Below the pieces are notes generated by a model. The model was given only the letters and a program-made list of their open reading frames with translations. It made no database searches and had not been told where the DNA came from. Below, piece after piece: positions 45,919 to 54,305 of a stretch of 64,000 bases of DNA; the first letter of the stretch is position 1, and each line of letters opens with the position of its first letter. This stretch comes from an uncultured Oscillibacter sp. (GTDB lineage Bacteria > Bacillota > Clostridia > Oscillospirales > Oscillospiraceae). The stretch lies in contig CAJKKQ010000012.1 of assembly GCA_905200545.1 (NCBI GenBank), positions 7,762 to 71,761 of the forward strand. Direction: 5' to 3'. Made by a program: the position numbers and the translations under genes.

Positions 45919-45986
45919 AACACGACGAAATAGGCCATAATAACATTGCTGTATTTTGGCGATTTACGCAAAAGATTGGTTGGTGA

Positions 45987-46658
45987 ATGACTTTGACCAG
46001 ACAGGAACTCATTGACCGCGCCTATCGGGAAAACCCCTTTATCACAAACCAGGATCTGGTTTGTGAGGTCCTCACGCATGAGATCTTGATGCGCAAGCTC
46101 AAAAGCGGCGAAGGTCTCAGCCAGGGAAAACTCAGCGCAGACTTCAATCTCAGCCGCGGACCGGTAAAACAGGCGCTGGAGAAAATGGCGAAAGAGCATT
46201 ACCTTCAGCGGGATTCCGCAGGTAGTTTTTATGTCAACAAACCCGACGTACATCTTTCGGCAGACGTCTTCTCTTTCAAGAAGCTGCTGGACCTGCTGGC
46301 TACCAACCAGGCAATCTATGCCATCACCCGGGACGGCATGGAAGAACTCCACAAACAGCTGATGGAAATGAACGAAGCCTACCGCCGCAGAGACTTTGTG
46401 GCCTTCTGTCATTACGACATCCTGTTTCACCTGCTGGTGGCACAGGTGGCCGGCAACTTCATGGTGGTGGAAACGTATTCCCGCTACCGCAACCTCTTCC
46501 AGTTCATCAGCGTCAGCCTGGAAAGCGACATGGACGAGCGGGTCTTCCGCCGGCTTCTCTACCAGCATCAGAACATCTTCAACATTCTGAAAAACCGTAA
46601 GACGGAGTCGGTCCAGTCCGTGATCGACGCCCACTATGCCAGCTTGATCCTGATGTGA
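45987..46658 (+). CDS. GntR-family regulator (FadR/FCD-type)
   Basis: A 223-residue regulator. It has an N-terminal winged HTH ('LTHEILMRKLKSGEGLSQGKLSADFNLSRGPVKQALEKMAKEHYLQRD') and a C-terminal helical ligand domain with the FCD-type His in 'FCHYDILFHLLVAQVAGN'. It is divergent from the hydroxyacid/H2 operon with a shared palindromic operator, so it very probably represses that operon and itself until a pathway acid binds. Confidence 0.9.
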   Translation: MTLTRQELIDRAYRENPFITNQDLVCEVLTHEILMRKLKSGEGLSQGKLSADFNLSRGPVKQALEKMAKEHYLQRDSAGSFYVNKPDVHLSADVFSFKKLLDLLATNQAIYAITRDGMEELHKQLMEMNEAYRRRDFVAFCHYDILFHLLVAQVAGNFMVVETYSRYRNLFQFISVSLESDMDERVFRRLLYQHQNIFNILKNRKTESVQSVIDAHYASLILM

Positions 46659-46668
46659 TCCAGTTGCC

Positions 46669-46697
46669 GGAGCAGGCGGCCTCAGGCCGTCTGCTCC
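46669..46697. terminator. Shared terminator between the converging GntR and MFS genes
   Basis: A 13-bp stem (one G-T pair) with the 3-base loop TCA; the loop is the stop codon of the MFS gene on the minus strand. Confidence 0.7.
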
Positions 46698-48109
46698 GCT
46701 TTGGTGTTGTAGATCTTGGGGATCATCATGCACACCACAATACCAATCAAAACGCTGATCACCTGCACCATGGCCGTACCGTGGATGGCCTGCACGTTGG
46801 CAGAGATCGTATCCGCGCCAGCGGTAACCGCCTGGGCCACCTTCTGGGAGAACATGGGCACGAAGATCGCAACGCCGAAGGGCGCGGACATATCGCGGAA
46901 CATGTTGTAAGTACCGGAGCCCACACCCGCCAGCTGGGGGCTCAGTCCGGAGAGGGCGACTTTCATAAAGATCGTGGCGTTGCCGCCCAGACCAAGGCCG
47001 ATCAGCATCAGGGACAGGCCAAAGACCAGCAGTCCTGTCTCACCGGTAAAGGTCATCTGGAGCGCGGCGCCCGCAGCAACGAACACTAGGGAACCGGCTG
47101 CGATGAGGCGGGGCTCCTTTTTGTCCGCCAAGGGACCGATCACGATGGATCCGATGGACATGCCCACATACATCAGTGATGTGGCGATGCCGGAAAGCGT
47201 GGTATTGTTCTGGGTAGAGATCACAAAGATAATGGTGTTCGTCATGCAGGACTGCATCAATCCCTGGGTCAGGAACAGGGCGATCACAGGGAGGATGAAC
47301 TGCTTGCGTAACATAAACTTGCTGCTGAGGATCGGGTTGGCTGCCCGCTTCTCAACCAGGACCAGGATCACCAGCGCAACCAGCGCCGCGCCCACGCAGA
47401 TGAGCGTCTGCTTGGAGATCCAGCCATTGCTCTGGCCAAAGGTTGGAATGCAGAGGAACAGGGAGAAAAACAGCAGGCTGAACACCGAACCTACACCATC
47501 AAATCCCGCCAGGGATTTTTTGGGGCCGTTGGCATTTTTTACAGTAAACATGCACACCACGAAACCGATGACGCAGAAGGCCGTGCAAAGGTACAAAACT
47601 GCTCTCCAACCCACCTTGTCGATCATCAATCCGCCGGCAGTCGGTCCGAAAATGACCATTGCCGAGGCAATGAACATGTACAGGGCGAACCCCTGACCCG
47701 TTTTATTGGCTGGGAACTCCGTGAGGATGTATCCGATGACCACCGGTGCGATGACCGCCGCTCCGGCGCCCAGGACGAACCGTGCCACCAGAACAAACGC
47801 AAATGCGCCGGACGGCGCAATGCCGATCATGAACTCTCCCACAGCCATCAGCGCCAGGCCGGTGAGAATGCCCACCCGGCGTCCCATCAGGTCGCCGAAT
47901 TTTCCCATGATGGGAGCCATACCGGCGGCGCTGAGCGCAAACGCCAATGTGATCCAAGTGGTACCGGTGCCGCCCAGGCCCCAGGATGTGGCAATGGCAG
48001 ACGGTGCGGCTGCGGTGAAACCTCCGCAGAGGCTCAGCACAGCGGCCGCGATGGCAAAAGGTACAAATCCTCTTTTGTAGCCGCTCTTTTCAACAGGCAA
48101 ACCATCCAT
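46682..48109 (-). CDS. MFS transporter (14-TM-like, DHA2-type)
   Basis: A 475-residue inner-membrane protein with about 14 hydrophobic segments. It has the MFS loop motif 'GKFGDLMGRRVGILTGL' and a proline/glycine-rich 'VLGAGAAVIAPVVIGYI' segment as in the DHA2 family. DHA2 members are usually exporters, but the gene sits with the hydroxyacid pathway and its regulator, so uptake or efflux of the substrate or acid product is likely. A TATAAT lies on the minus strand at 48252-48247. The ATG is followed by 'DGLPVEKSGYKRGFVPF'; the ribosome site (GGAGGG) is 25 bases away, so the start is less certain. Confidence 0.88.
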   Translation of the reverse strand: MDGLPVEKSGYKRGFVPFAIAAAVLSLCGGFTAAAPSAIATSWGLGGTGTTWITLAFALSAAGMAPIMGKFGDLMGRRVGILTGLALMAVGEFMIGIAPSGAFAFVLVARFVLGAGAAVIAPVVIGYILTEFPANKTGQGFALYMFIASAMVIFGPTAGGLMIDKVGWRAVLYLCTAFCVIGFVVCMFTVKNANGPKKSLAGFDGVGSVFSLLFFSLFLCIPTFGQSNGWISKQTLICVGAALVALVILVLVEKRAANPILSSKFMLRKQFILPVIALFLTQGLMQSCMTNTIIFVISTQNNTTLSGIATSLMYVGMSIGSIVIGPLADKKEPRLIAAGSLVFVAAGAALQMTFTGETGLLVFGLSLMLIGLGLGGNATIFMKVALSGLSPQLAGVGSGTYNMFRDMSAPFGVAIFVPMFSQKVAQAVTAGADTISANVQAIHGTAMVQVISVLIGIVVCMMIPKIYNTKAEQTA

Positions 48110-48762
48110 ATCACGCGCTGTCGGAATCCGGGATCCCGACCCTCCTTTCCAAACACAAACTATTCTGCGGTGTTCTTACGGGGGCCTTCTGCAAGTTGGA
48201 CGATCTCCTCCCCTCTTCGTTTCCCTGTGTGACTGTTTCTGCCATTATTATAGGATAGGCGGTATGTAAAATACAAAAAGTTGACCGAAAGCAACATTTG
48301 GGTCAATATTTCTTGCCCAAAATCATTTGGGTGGCTATCGATGGTTAACCATGTACATAAAACAGTCTATTTGCATATACTGAACAATATTTTAACAATT
48401 TTTGTTTGTGCGTTTTGCACAGTTTTGCTGTCGTCTCTTTTTTACGCAAGTCTCTCAGCAAATCAACCCCTCACTTCATCCGGTGGGTGCCACCCACCTT
48501 CTAGGGATCTTTACGGAGCAGGTCATATCGGGCAGAAAAAATGCACCGGGCAGGAAGCAAACCTTCCTATCCGGTGCTTTTGATTTCTCACACGCGCGCC
48601 CAGCGCAAGTGGAATCCGTGGGAGGGCCGCTGTGTGAACTTCGGGCAACCGCAAGGGAACGCTATCGGGCCGAGCCAAGATCAGCTATTCCCCCCTGCAC
48701 CTGAAAAGTGCAGCAGATGATGGCCAAGGTTCTTCACAATCTGATCATCCGATCCATTCTCC
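48110..48762. other. Noncoding region upstream of the MFS gene, with an integrase-like relic
   Basis: 48240-48306 holds the MFS promoter and an inverted repeat TTGACC-N14-GGTCAA (48281-48306). At 48516-48530 the plus strand translates to a T-E-Q-V-I end like the C-terminus of the integrases here (M-E-Q-V-M). It is followed at 48543-48577 by a 15-bp hairpin very similar to the terminator of integrase B at 56063-56101. I take this as the 3' tip of a lost integrase gene. No intact gene. Confidence 0.5.
48543..48585 (+). terminator. Integrase-type terminator without its gene
   Basis: GCACCGGGCAGGAAG / CTTCCTATCCGGTGC with a CAAAC loop, then TTTTGATTT. The loop and inner stem match the terminator after integrase B. 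Confidence 0.7.
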
Positions 48763-49126
48763 TTAAACCCGCGAGATCAAGTCCATTCCTTCCAGAGTTA
48801 AAAGCACAAAACACGCAGAAACGGACTCCCATGCGGGCCATGTGCGTATAACGGAAGAAAAAATCAGATGAACCCAGGTCACCAGTACCACAGCCAGAAC
48901 TCCCCAAAAAAGAGAGGACACCGCCGAAAGATACTCCTAGAAATTCCAAGCAGCCATGGAATAGTTTCAAAGCTTGATATGGAACCATTGCTCCAACATA
49001 GCGCCTGTCACATATTCCAGGACGAAGGCGCCGATCATGTCCACCCCAAAAACCGCAGCTGCATGATGCCGTACGGAATGGGTCATGAGCAAGATAAGCA
49101 GTACACCAAATCCAAGGTGCCTAAAG
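48763..49126 (-). pseudogene. Degraded CmpB-like (putative ABC transporter permease) membrane gene
   Basis: One minus-strand frame gives 'FGVLLILLMTHSVRH', 'GAFVLEYVTGAMLEQWFH', a stop, a second stop 11 codons later, then 'AVSSLFWGVLAVVLVTWVH'. The order and spacing match the CmpB/DUF1113-type family (LEYxTGxxLExxFHxxxWDYS...WGxLxxxLVxxVHP). Two in-frame stops and no N-terminus mean it is dead. Confidence 0.65.
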
Positions 49127-49490
49127 GATAGTACATTTCTCCCACGCTGCTCTCGTCAGGTGTGAAGTCCACCTGAAAGTATGTACTCACAGACCGTCCC
49201 CTGCAGTGGACGGTGAGGAAGTGTATCAACAAGCCGAAGCATAACAAGCAAAAACCTCTCAACAGGATCGATGATGAGCTCCAGAACGAAAATTAAATGA
49301 TGCAAATCTTTTAAAAATCAGCCATTGATGCTGTCGGTTTCTGAGACAGCATCGGCGCTCAGGATTCCCGTGTTGAGGCGTTTGCCTGATCATGAGTGCG
49401 TTCTGGCCTCACCTTGTCGATAAAACTTAATTCATTTCTCAAACTGAGCAGCGCAGACTGCATGCAGTCTGCGCTGCTGTTTTTATGTTG
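49127..49490. other. Noncoding spacer with hairpins and recurrent motif
   Basis: It contains the recurrent motif at 49212-49248, a hairpin GATGCTGTC...GACAGCATC at 49328-49353, and at 49449-49476 a perfect 28-base palindrome followed by TTTTT on the plus strand. A degenerate form of the latter is at 26806-26830 in element D, which marks the shared backbone. Confidence 0.6.
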
Positions 49491-50450
49491 TCACGACTCC
49501 CGCAGCCAGGCAGCGTAGTCCTCCGGGGTCAGCTTCCCCGCTTCGCATTCCGCTTTTTTCTCCCTGGCACGTTCTCCCCACGCGTAGAGTTCCTCCGGCT
49601 CCAGCTTTCCTGCCTTCATCCGGGCAAAGCGCTTCTTGTACTCTCTGCGGTAGTCCCTGAATAAGGTATCCTCGCTCTTCCGCTTCGTCCACAGGGCAAT
49701 GGCGCCTACTTCCCGGCAGGTGCGGCCTTTCTCATCAAAGGGTCGGCTGCAATATTCAGTGTTGGTGCGGCCCGTCAGGGCAAAGTATCTCCCGCAGTTT
49801 TTGCACACCCGCATCTTCACTTCCCGCTTGATGCACTCCCGCAGGTGGTAGTCGATGAGATCATAGACCACCTCCGGCTCCAAGACCTCAGCAAACACTT
49901 CATCGTCAATAAGCTCAAAGCTGACCGGCTGCGCACAGAACCGAAAGGCACGGTCTCCTGCTGCCTTGTAGTAGGAGACCATTTTCTGCTGGACCGTTTC
50001 CTCAGACTCCTGATCCGTGTCCAAAACATGTTGGATCAGCTCTAGGATCTGAGCCTGCATCTGCCGAAGCTTCTCCGGCAGATGATACAGATACGCCCGG
50101 GGAAGCACGTCCTCTGTATAGCTATTGAATAGCTTGGCATGGGTAAGACGGCAATTCATATCCAGCCGAAACTGCTGGAAATAGATGTGGCGCGAAGCCA
50201 AGTCATCCAGCAGAGCAAGCGCGTTCTGGTGATGCTGATCTTCTTTCGTCGCTGCCAGTTTCCAAAACTCATCATTCAGCTGTTGAATGATGGCCTCTAT
50301 GGGATCCAGGTCCATATAGAGCAGCGACATCAAGCTTTCCGGGAACGGGACTGTCTCAGAAAACGCGACCGCTTCGCCAAGTGTCTGCTCGCTGTAAAGA
50401 TAGTGCTCCTGCTCATGGGCGATATAGGTTTTGAATGTGTATCTCGTCAA
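49491..50450 (-). CDS. DUF6076-type protein with a zinc-finger-like C-terminus
   Basis: A 319-residue soluble protein. The last third carries CKNCGRYF...YCSR...CREVGAIA, a Cys4 zinc-ribbon-like arrangement typical of DUF6076 proteins on Clostridia mobile elements. The N-terminal two thirds are helical and acidic. No upstream ATG is available in frame; TTG at 50450 with GAGGTG 10 bases before it is the likely start. It is read opposite to the mobilisation genes. Function unknown; DNA-binding through the Cys motif is a guess. Confidence 0.75.
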   Translation of the reverse strand: MTRYTFKTYIAHEQEHYLYSEQTLGEAVAFSETVPFPESLMSLLYMDLDPIEAIIQQLNDEFWKLAATKEDQHHQNALALLDDLASRHIYFQQFRLDMNCRLTHAKLFNSYTEDVLPRAYLYHLPEKLRQMQAQILELIQHVLDTDQESEETVQQKMVSYYKAAGDRAFRFCAQPVSFELIDDEVFAEVLEPEVVYDLIDYHLRECIKREVKMRVCKNCGRYFALTGRTNTEYCSRPFDEKGRTCREVGAIALWTKRKSEDTLFRDYRREYKKRFARMKAGKLEPEELYAWGERAREKKAECEAGKLTPEDYAAWLRES

Positions 50451-50906
50451 AGCAATGCACCTCGCACTAGACTAATTTACAAACTGTTCATTAATTGGTC
50501 TTGACGCAAAGAGGGTGGTTTGTTACACTCAAGCCAGGCGACCAATAAATTTATATATCTAAAATTAAGTCTAGACTAGATGATTAGAAAAGTCAAGATT
50601 TTTATCTGGCCGCAATTGTACCTCGACAACTGCATACCCACCACCAAAGTCGATACTCACCGGAAAAGTGCCGCCAGGACTTTGTCACAGGGTTCCCATC
50701 GAAGCCCAGCGTCAGCGTGTTCGATGGGAAGAGGAGCCGCAGCGGAATAAACGAGCTTTCGGACAAGTCCGGAAGCAAGTGCTATGAAGCTTGCGGCGAC
50801 GAAGGAGCGCACCAAGGTAAAAGGAAACGCCGTGCGTGTCAAACAAGGCCGCAGGGCAGGAACAGGTATGGTGTGTGGCTCATGAATTTTTGTAAAGGAG
50901 GTGCGT
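50451..50906. other. Spacer with small basic open frame and possible coding remnants
   Basis: A 33-codon plus-strand frame (50784-50885), very rich in Lys/Arg, lacks a ribosome site. On the minus strand, short coherent pieces such as 'TLTLGFDGNPVTKSW' and 'VSIDFGGGYAVVEVQLRP' lie in two different frames around 50590-50740, as in a decayed gene. I cannot name it. Confidence 0.35.
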
Positions 50907-51047
50907 GTGATCAGCGTAAAAGATCCGCAGCAAAAGGAAAGCCGCCGAAACTGCTGCAACAGTCCGGCGGCGCGCCGCGTTCCGAAAAACGCAGACTCCA
51001 TCTGCAAACAGTCTAACAGAGAGACTTCCGGAACGCAAGATTTTTGA
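50907..51047 (+). CDS. Small Cys/Arg-rich protein (46 aa), hypothetical
   Basis: GTG start with an excellent AAAGGAGGTGC ribosome site, then 46 codons rich in Lys, Arg, Asn, Ser and three Cys. It ends 28 bases before the next gene. It may be a real small gene or a leader peptide for the replication-type gene; no family recognised. Confidence 0.45.
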   Translation: MISVKDPQQKESRRNCCNSPAARRVPKNADSICKQSNRETSGTQDF

Positions 51048-51075
51048 TCTCTGAATTTTGAAAAGGAGGTTCCGC

Positions 51076-51456
51076 ATGCCGATTCTCGGTGAACGATTTT
51101 ATCAAATGAGCAATGCCATCTTCTGCTATGATCTGAAACCGATCCCGCTGGCGGTATATAGCTATCTGGTCTGCTGCGCCGGGCAGAAGGATCTGTGCTG
51201 GCCCAGCATCAAGACCATCGCACTGCACTGCAGCTGTTCCGAAAACGCTGCGAGGGATGCGGTCAAGCAATTAGTGGATGGCGGATTCATCCGCAAGGTG
51301 GCAACTAAGCAGATGCGCCGCGACGGAAGTTGGCGGCAGAGTAACAACCACTACTACATCCTGCCGCTACCTGCGCTTCCTACCGCAGGCCCTCGCGCAA
51401 CCAGGAGTCCCGACGCAGGAAATGGTGGGGAAGGGTATCAACAAGACGAAGGATAA
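51076..51456 (+). CDS. Helix-turn-helix protein, replication-initiator-like
   Basis: A 126-residue protein. Residues ~1-85 form a winged HTH of the HTH_36/phage-replisome-organiser type ('GERFYQMSNAIFCYDLKPIPLAVYSYL', 'WPSIKTIALHCSCSENAARDAVKQLVDGGFI'). The tail is Pro/Gly-rich and ends GGEGYQQDEG. The ATG at 51076 has AAAGGAGG upstream. Such proteins start replication of, or regulate, mobile elements. Its last codons are one copy of the recurrent motif in the array. Confidence 0.72.
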   Translation: MPILGERFYQMSNAIFCYDLKPIPLAVYSYLVCCAGQKDLCWPSIKTIALHCSCSENAARDAVKQLVDGGFIRKVATKQMRRDGSWRQSNNHYYILPLPALPTAGPRATRSPDAGNGGEGYQQDEG

Positions 51457-51787
51457 CAAGGAAAAGCCCGTGAACCCCCTGTGAGGCCCTGTGTGGAGCG
51501 GCTTGGGGCCCCAGCAGGGTCCTAGCCCCTCCCGGGGATTTCGGACGGATTTGAGCCGGTTTTGAGGCTCTGCGGAGGACGAAAGAAAAAGCTGGATAAA
51601 GGCCTGGGGTCACTGCCCCGGCTTTCACCCGGCACATCTGCCCGCAGTGCGGGCAGTTTCAAAGGGCCCCGGAGTTAGCAGAAATGGGGTCAAAAACGGC
51701 AGAGAAACAAAATTCTGCAGTCGTTATCCCGCAGCGCTTACGCCCGCAAGAAAAAACCAGGGGTCAACCCGAAGAAAGGAGGCCTTT
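51457..51787. promoter_or_regulatory. Candidate origin-of-transfer region upstream of mobilisation genes
   Basis: It contains a block alignable with 26890-27250 (D) and 32500-32830 (C), the palindrome CTGCCCGCAGTGCGGGCAG near 51640-51658, and a conserved AAGAAAAAA..AGGGGTCA stretch ending just before the accessory gene. Position next to the relaxase genes and retention in relaxase-less elements suggest oriT; the nick site is not identified. Confidence 0.5.
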
Positions 51788-52216
51788 ATGAGCCAAAAAG
51801 AGAAATTTGCCCTCTACCTGACGCCGGAGATGAAAGCGCGGCTGGAGCGGCGTTATACGGAAGACGGCAGCCGCAGTCTCACCGGATTTATTGAGAACGC
51901 CATCAACTTCTATCTGGACTATCTCAGCGCCAACAACGCCGGCATGTTCCTGCCGTCCTCGGTGCAGTCCTATCTGGACGGCAGATTGGATCAACTGGAG
52001 AAGCGGGTGTCGTCGCTGCTCTTCAAACAAGCGGTAGAACTGGATCAGGGTGTGAGCGTTCTCGCGGACTGCGTCCATCTGGACGAGGAGTATCTCCGGA
52101 AAAAACACGCGGAGAGTGTGGCTCGCGTGAAGAAGCTCAACGGCCATCTGCGTCTGGAACAGATGGCAAAGCGCACACAGGAGCAGCGGGACGGTGATGA
52201 TGAATGGCAAAACTGA
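51788..52216 (+). CDS. Relaxosome accessory protein (MobC/ribbon-helix-helix-like)
   Basis: A 142-residue protein with an N-terminal RHH-like stretch ('KFALYLTPEMKARLERRYTEDGSRSLTGFIENAINFYLDYL') and a long helical C-terminus. The ATG at 51788 has AAAGGAGG upstream. It overlaps the relaxase gene by 13 bases, so the two are coupled. It probably binds oriT and helps load the relaxase. Confidence 0.78.
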   Translation: MSQKEKFALYLTPEMKARLERRYTEDGSRSLTGFIENAINFYLDYLSANNAGMFLPSSVQSYLDGRLDQLEKRVSSLLFKQAVELDQGVSVLADCVHLDEEYLRKKHAESVARVKKLNGHLRLEQMAKRTQEQRDGDDEWQN

Positions 52217-54174
52217 TCGTCAAAAGTCCGTACATCCAGTGCGGCAAACAAAAAGTCAGCGGGTATCTCAGTTATATCGCGACGCGGGAGCGGGTGGAGA
52301 TCATCCCGGATAACCGTCCGCCAACCCGCAAGCAGGAGCAGCTCATCACAAAGCTGACGAAAGACTTCCCGGATGTAAAAGAGCTGCTGGAGTACGAGGA
52401 CTACGTGCAGAAGCCTACAAAGGCCAACGCCTCGTCGCTCATCACGCTGGCACTGGAGGAACACTGGAAACAGGTGCAGCAGACGGATGGCTACATGAAG
52501 TACATCGCAACACGTCCTCGCGCCGAGCGGCTGGGTGACCATGGCCTGTTTAGTGACGCGGATCGTGTGGACTTGGACGAAGCTCTGTCCGAACTGGAGC
52601 ACTACACCGGCAATGTCTGGACACACATCATCTCCCTGCATCGAGAAGACGCGGAGCGTCTCGGTTACAACAACGCACAGGCATGGCGGGCATTACTCCG
52701 CGCTCACCGCAACGACATCGCGGCAGCTATGCACATCCCGCCGCAAGACTTCCGGTGGTACGCAGCGTTCCACAATGAAGCTCATCATCCTCACGTCCAC
52801 ATGATGGCGTGGTCAGTAAAACCGGGACAGGCTCACCTCGACCGGGATGGCATTCGATCAATCCGGTCACAACTCACAAATGATATCTTCCAACAGGAAC
52901 TGCTCCACGTCTATGAGCAGAAGTCAGTCTCTCGGGATGATTTGATTCGCGAAACACGAAAAGTCATGCTGGCTCTGTCCAGGCAGATACGGGATACAAT
53001 CTGTGAGCATACTCAGGCAGAGCAGATGATTTGGAAACTGTCCCAGCAGCTGGGTGAGGTCAAAGGAAAGAAATCCTACGGGTACCTACCAAGGCCCATG
53101 AAGCGGCAGGTGGATGAGATCGTGGATCAGCTGGAGTGCATTCCTGTCGTCAACGAGTGCTATCAGAAATGGTGGGAGCTCCAGTGTCAGGTGAACGAGT
53201 TCTACTCGGGAAAGAAACAGCAGCGTCCGCCGCTATCCCGGCAGAAAGAGTTTCGAGCCATCAGGAATGCGGTCATCCGGGAAGCAGAGAATATCCGCCT
53301 GGGTAAGGTCACCTTCGAGGACGAGAAGATGGAAGAGCGGGGTGAGTGGGTGGACAACTGGGAAGTCTCCTACGAGTGCCTGCGGCTGCGCGCCAGTATC
53401 GAAGACAATAAGTTGCCGCTGGCCCAACGGGATGAGGCAGTGGAAAATCTGGAGCGGCTGGCGGAGCACAGTGATGTCCACGCTCAGTACTTCCTGGGAC
53501 TGCTGTACCGGGACGGCGGTCTGCTTCTGCCGGATGCAGAACAAGCCGCCCACTGGCTGGAACTGGCGGCAAAGCGAAATCTGCCCGCAGCTCAGTACGC
53601 TCTCGGCAAGCTATATCTCTCTGACGATCCGGAGGTGCGTGACATTGATGATAGCCTCCAATGGTTGGAGCGAGCCGCTGGAAATGGGAACACCGACGCT
53701 GCCTACCGTCTGGGCAAGGAATACCTGACGGGCAAGTCCGTGCCAAGGGACGCAGTCAAAGCGGCGGAGCATCTCCGTTATGCAGCTGACCAAAATCATC
53801 CCTGGGCGAACTATCTGTTGGGGAAGCTGTACCTCGCTGGCAACGGCGTTCCCAAAAACGAAGAGGCAGCCTGGAACTGCTTCCGGATGGCGGATGCGTA
53901 TGGCCATCCAAACGCCCAGTACATTTTGGAACGCCAAGATCAATGGCACCAGCCGCAGCTCCTGTTGACGGTAAGTCGCTTGCTCTACCACATAAGTAAT
54001 ATCTTCCGGGACAACGCGCCTGCTGTGCCTGCGCAGCCGCGGCTGCACATCGACCGCAAGCGAATGCGGGAACTCCAGGAACTGCGCATCGCTCTGGGCC
54101 ACCAGCCCGACGATCATGAGGAAGAACAAACGCAGACCCAGACCTGGGGCGGCATGACCATGAAGGGGTTGTAA
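52204..54174 (+). CDS. MobP-type relaxase fused to Sel1/TPR repeats
   Basis: A 656-residue protein. The N-terminal relaxase domain has the metal-binding HHPHVH at residues 194-199, with a candidate catalytic Tyr in 'VSGYLSYIATRER' near residue 21. Residues ~395-580 form Sel1-like repeats ('AQYFLGLLYRDGG', 'AQYALGKLYLSDD', 'AAYRLGKEYLTGK', 'ANYLLGKLYLAGNGVP'), an unusual protein-interaction extension. It nicks the element DNA for mobilisation. No type IV secretion genes are in the window, so transfer would need a helper. Confidence 0.9.
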   Translation: MAKLIVKSPYIQCGKQKVSGYLSYIATRERVEIIPDNRPPTRKQEQLITKLTKDFPDVKELLEYEDYVQKPTKANASSLITLALEEHWKQVQQTDGYMKYIATRPRAERLGDHGLFSDADRVDLDEALSELEHYTGNVWTHIISLHREDAERLGYNNAQAWRALLRAHRNDIAAAMHIPPQDFRWYAAFHNEAHHPHVHMMAWSVKPGQAHLDRDGIRSIRSQLTNDIFQQELLHVYEQKSVSRDDLIRETRKVMLALSRQIRDTICEHTQAEQMIWKLSQQLGEVKGKKSYGYLPRPMKRQVDEIVDQLECIPVVNECYQKWWELQCQVNEFYSGKKQQRPPLSRQKEFRAIRNAVIREAENIRLGKVTFEDEKMEERGEWVDNWEVSYECLRLRASIEDNKLPLAQRDEAVENLERLAEHSDVHAQYFLGLLYRDGGLLLPDAEQAAHWLELAAKRNLPAAQYALGKLYLSDDPEVRDIDDSLQWLERAAGNGNTDAAYRLGKEYLTGKSVPRDAVKAAEHLRYAADQNHPWANYLLGKLYLAGNGVPKNEEAAWNCFRMADAYGHPNAQYILERQDQWHQPQLLLTVSRLLYHISNIFRDNAPAVPAQPRLHIDRKRMRELQELRIALGHQPDDHEEEQTQTQTWGGMTMKGL

Positions 54175-54231
54175 GATGCAGCCACCTGTTGGCTACGCTG
54201 CAACTTCTGCGGATGGTTCCCTTCACCGGAT

Positions 54232-54268
54232 GGTGGGGAAATAAATCAACAAGACGAAGTATATCAAA
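54232..54268 (+). repeat. Recurrent ~35-bp motif (copy near excisionase)
   Basis: The pattern is ggTGgGGAA..atcAACAAgACGAAg-aTA. Other copies are at 18384, 26881, 32481, 35017, 49212 and 51424, all within D, C and B and none in A or the flanks. In the plus frame most copies read like G-E-E-V-Y-Q-Q-D-E followed by a stop. They could be copies of a gene end or a protein-binding site. Confidence 0.6.
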
Positions 54269-54305
54269 AATAAGTCTCCCGACGCAGGAGGCGGAAAGGA
54301 GTTTT

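Noticed and set aside
49491-50450. Insertion sequence or transposase
   Set aside because: The Cys motif and length fit a DUF6076-type protein; no terminal inverted repeats or DDE motif are seen. No intact transposase was found anywhere in the window.
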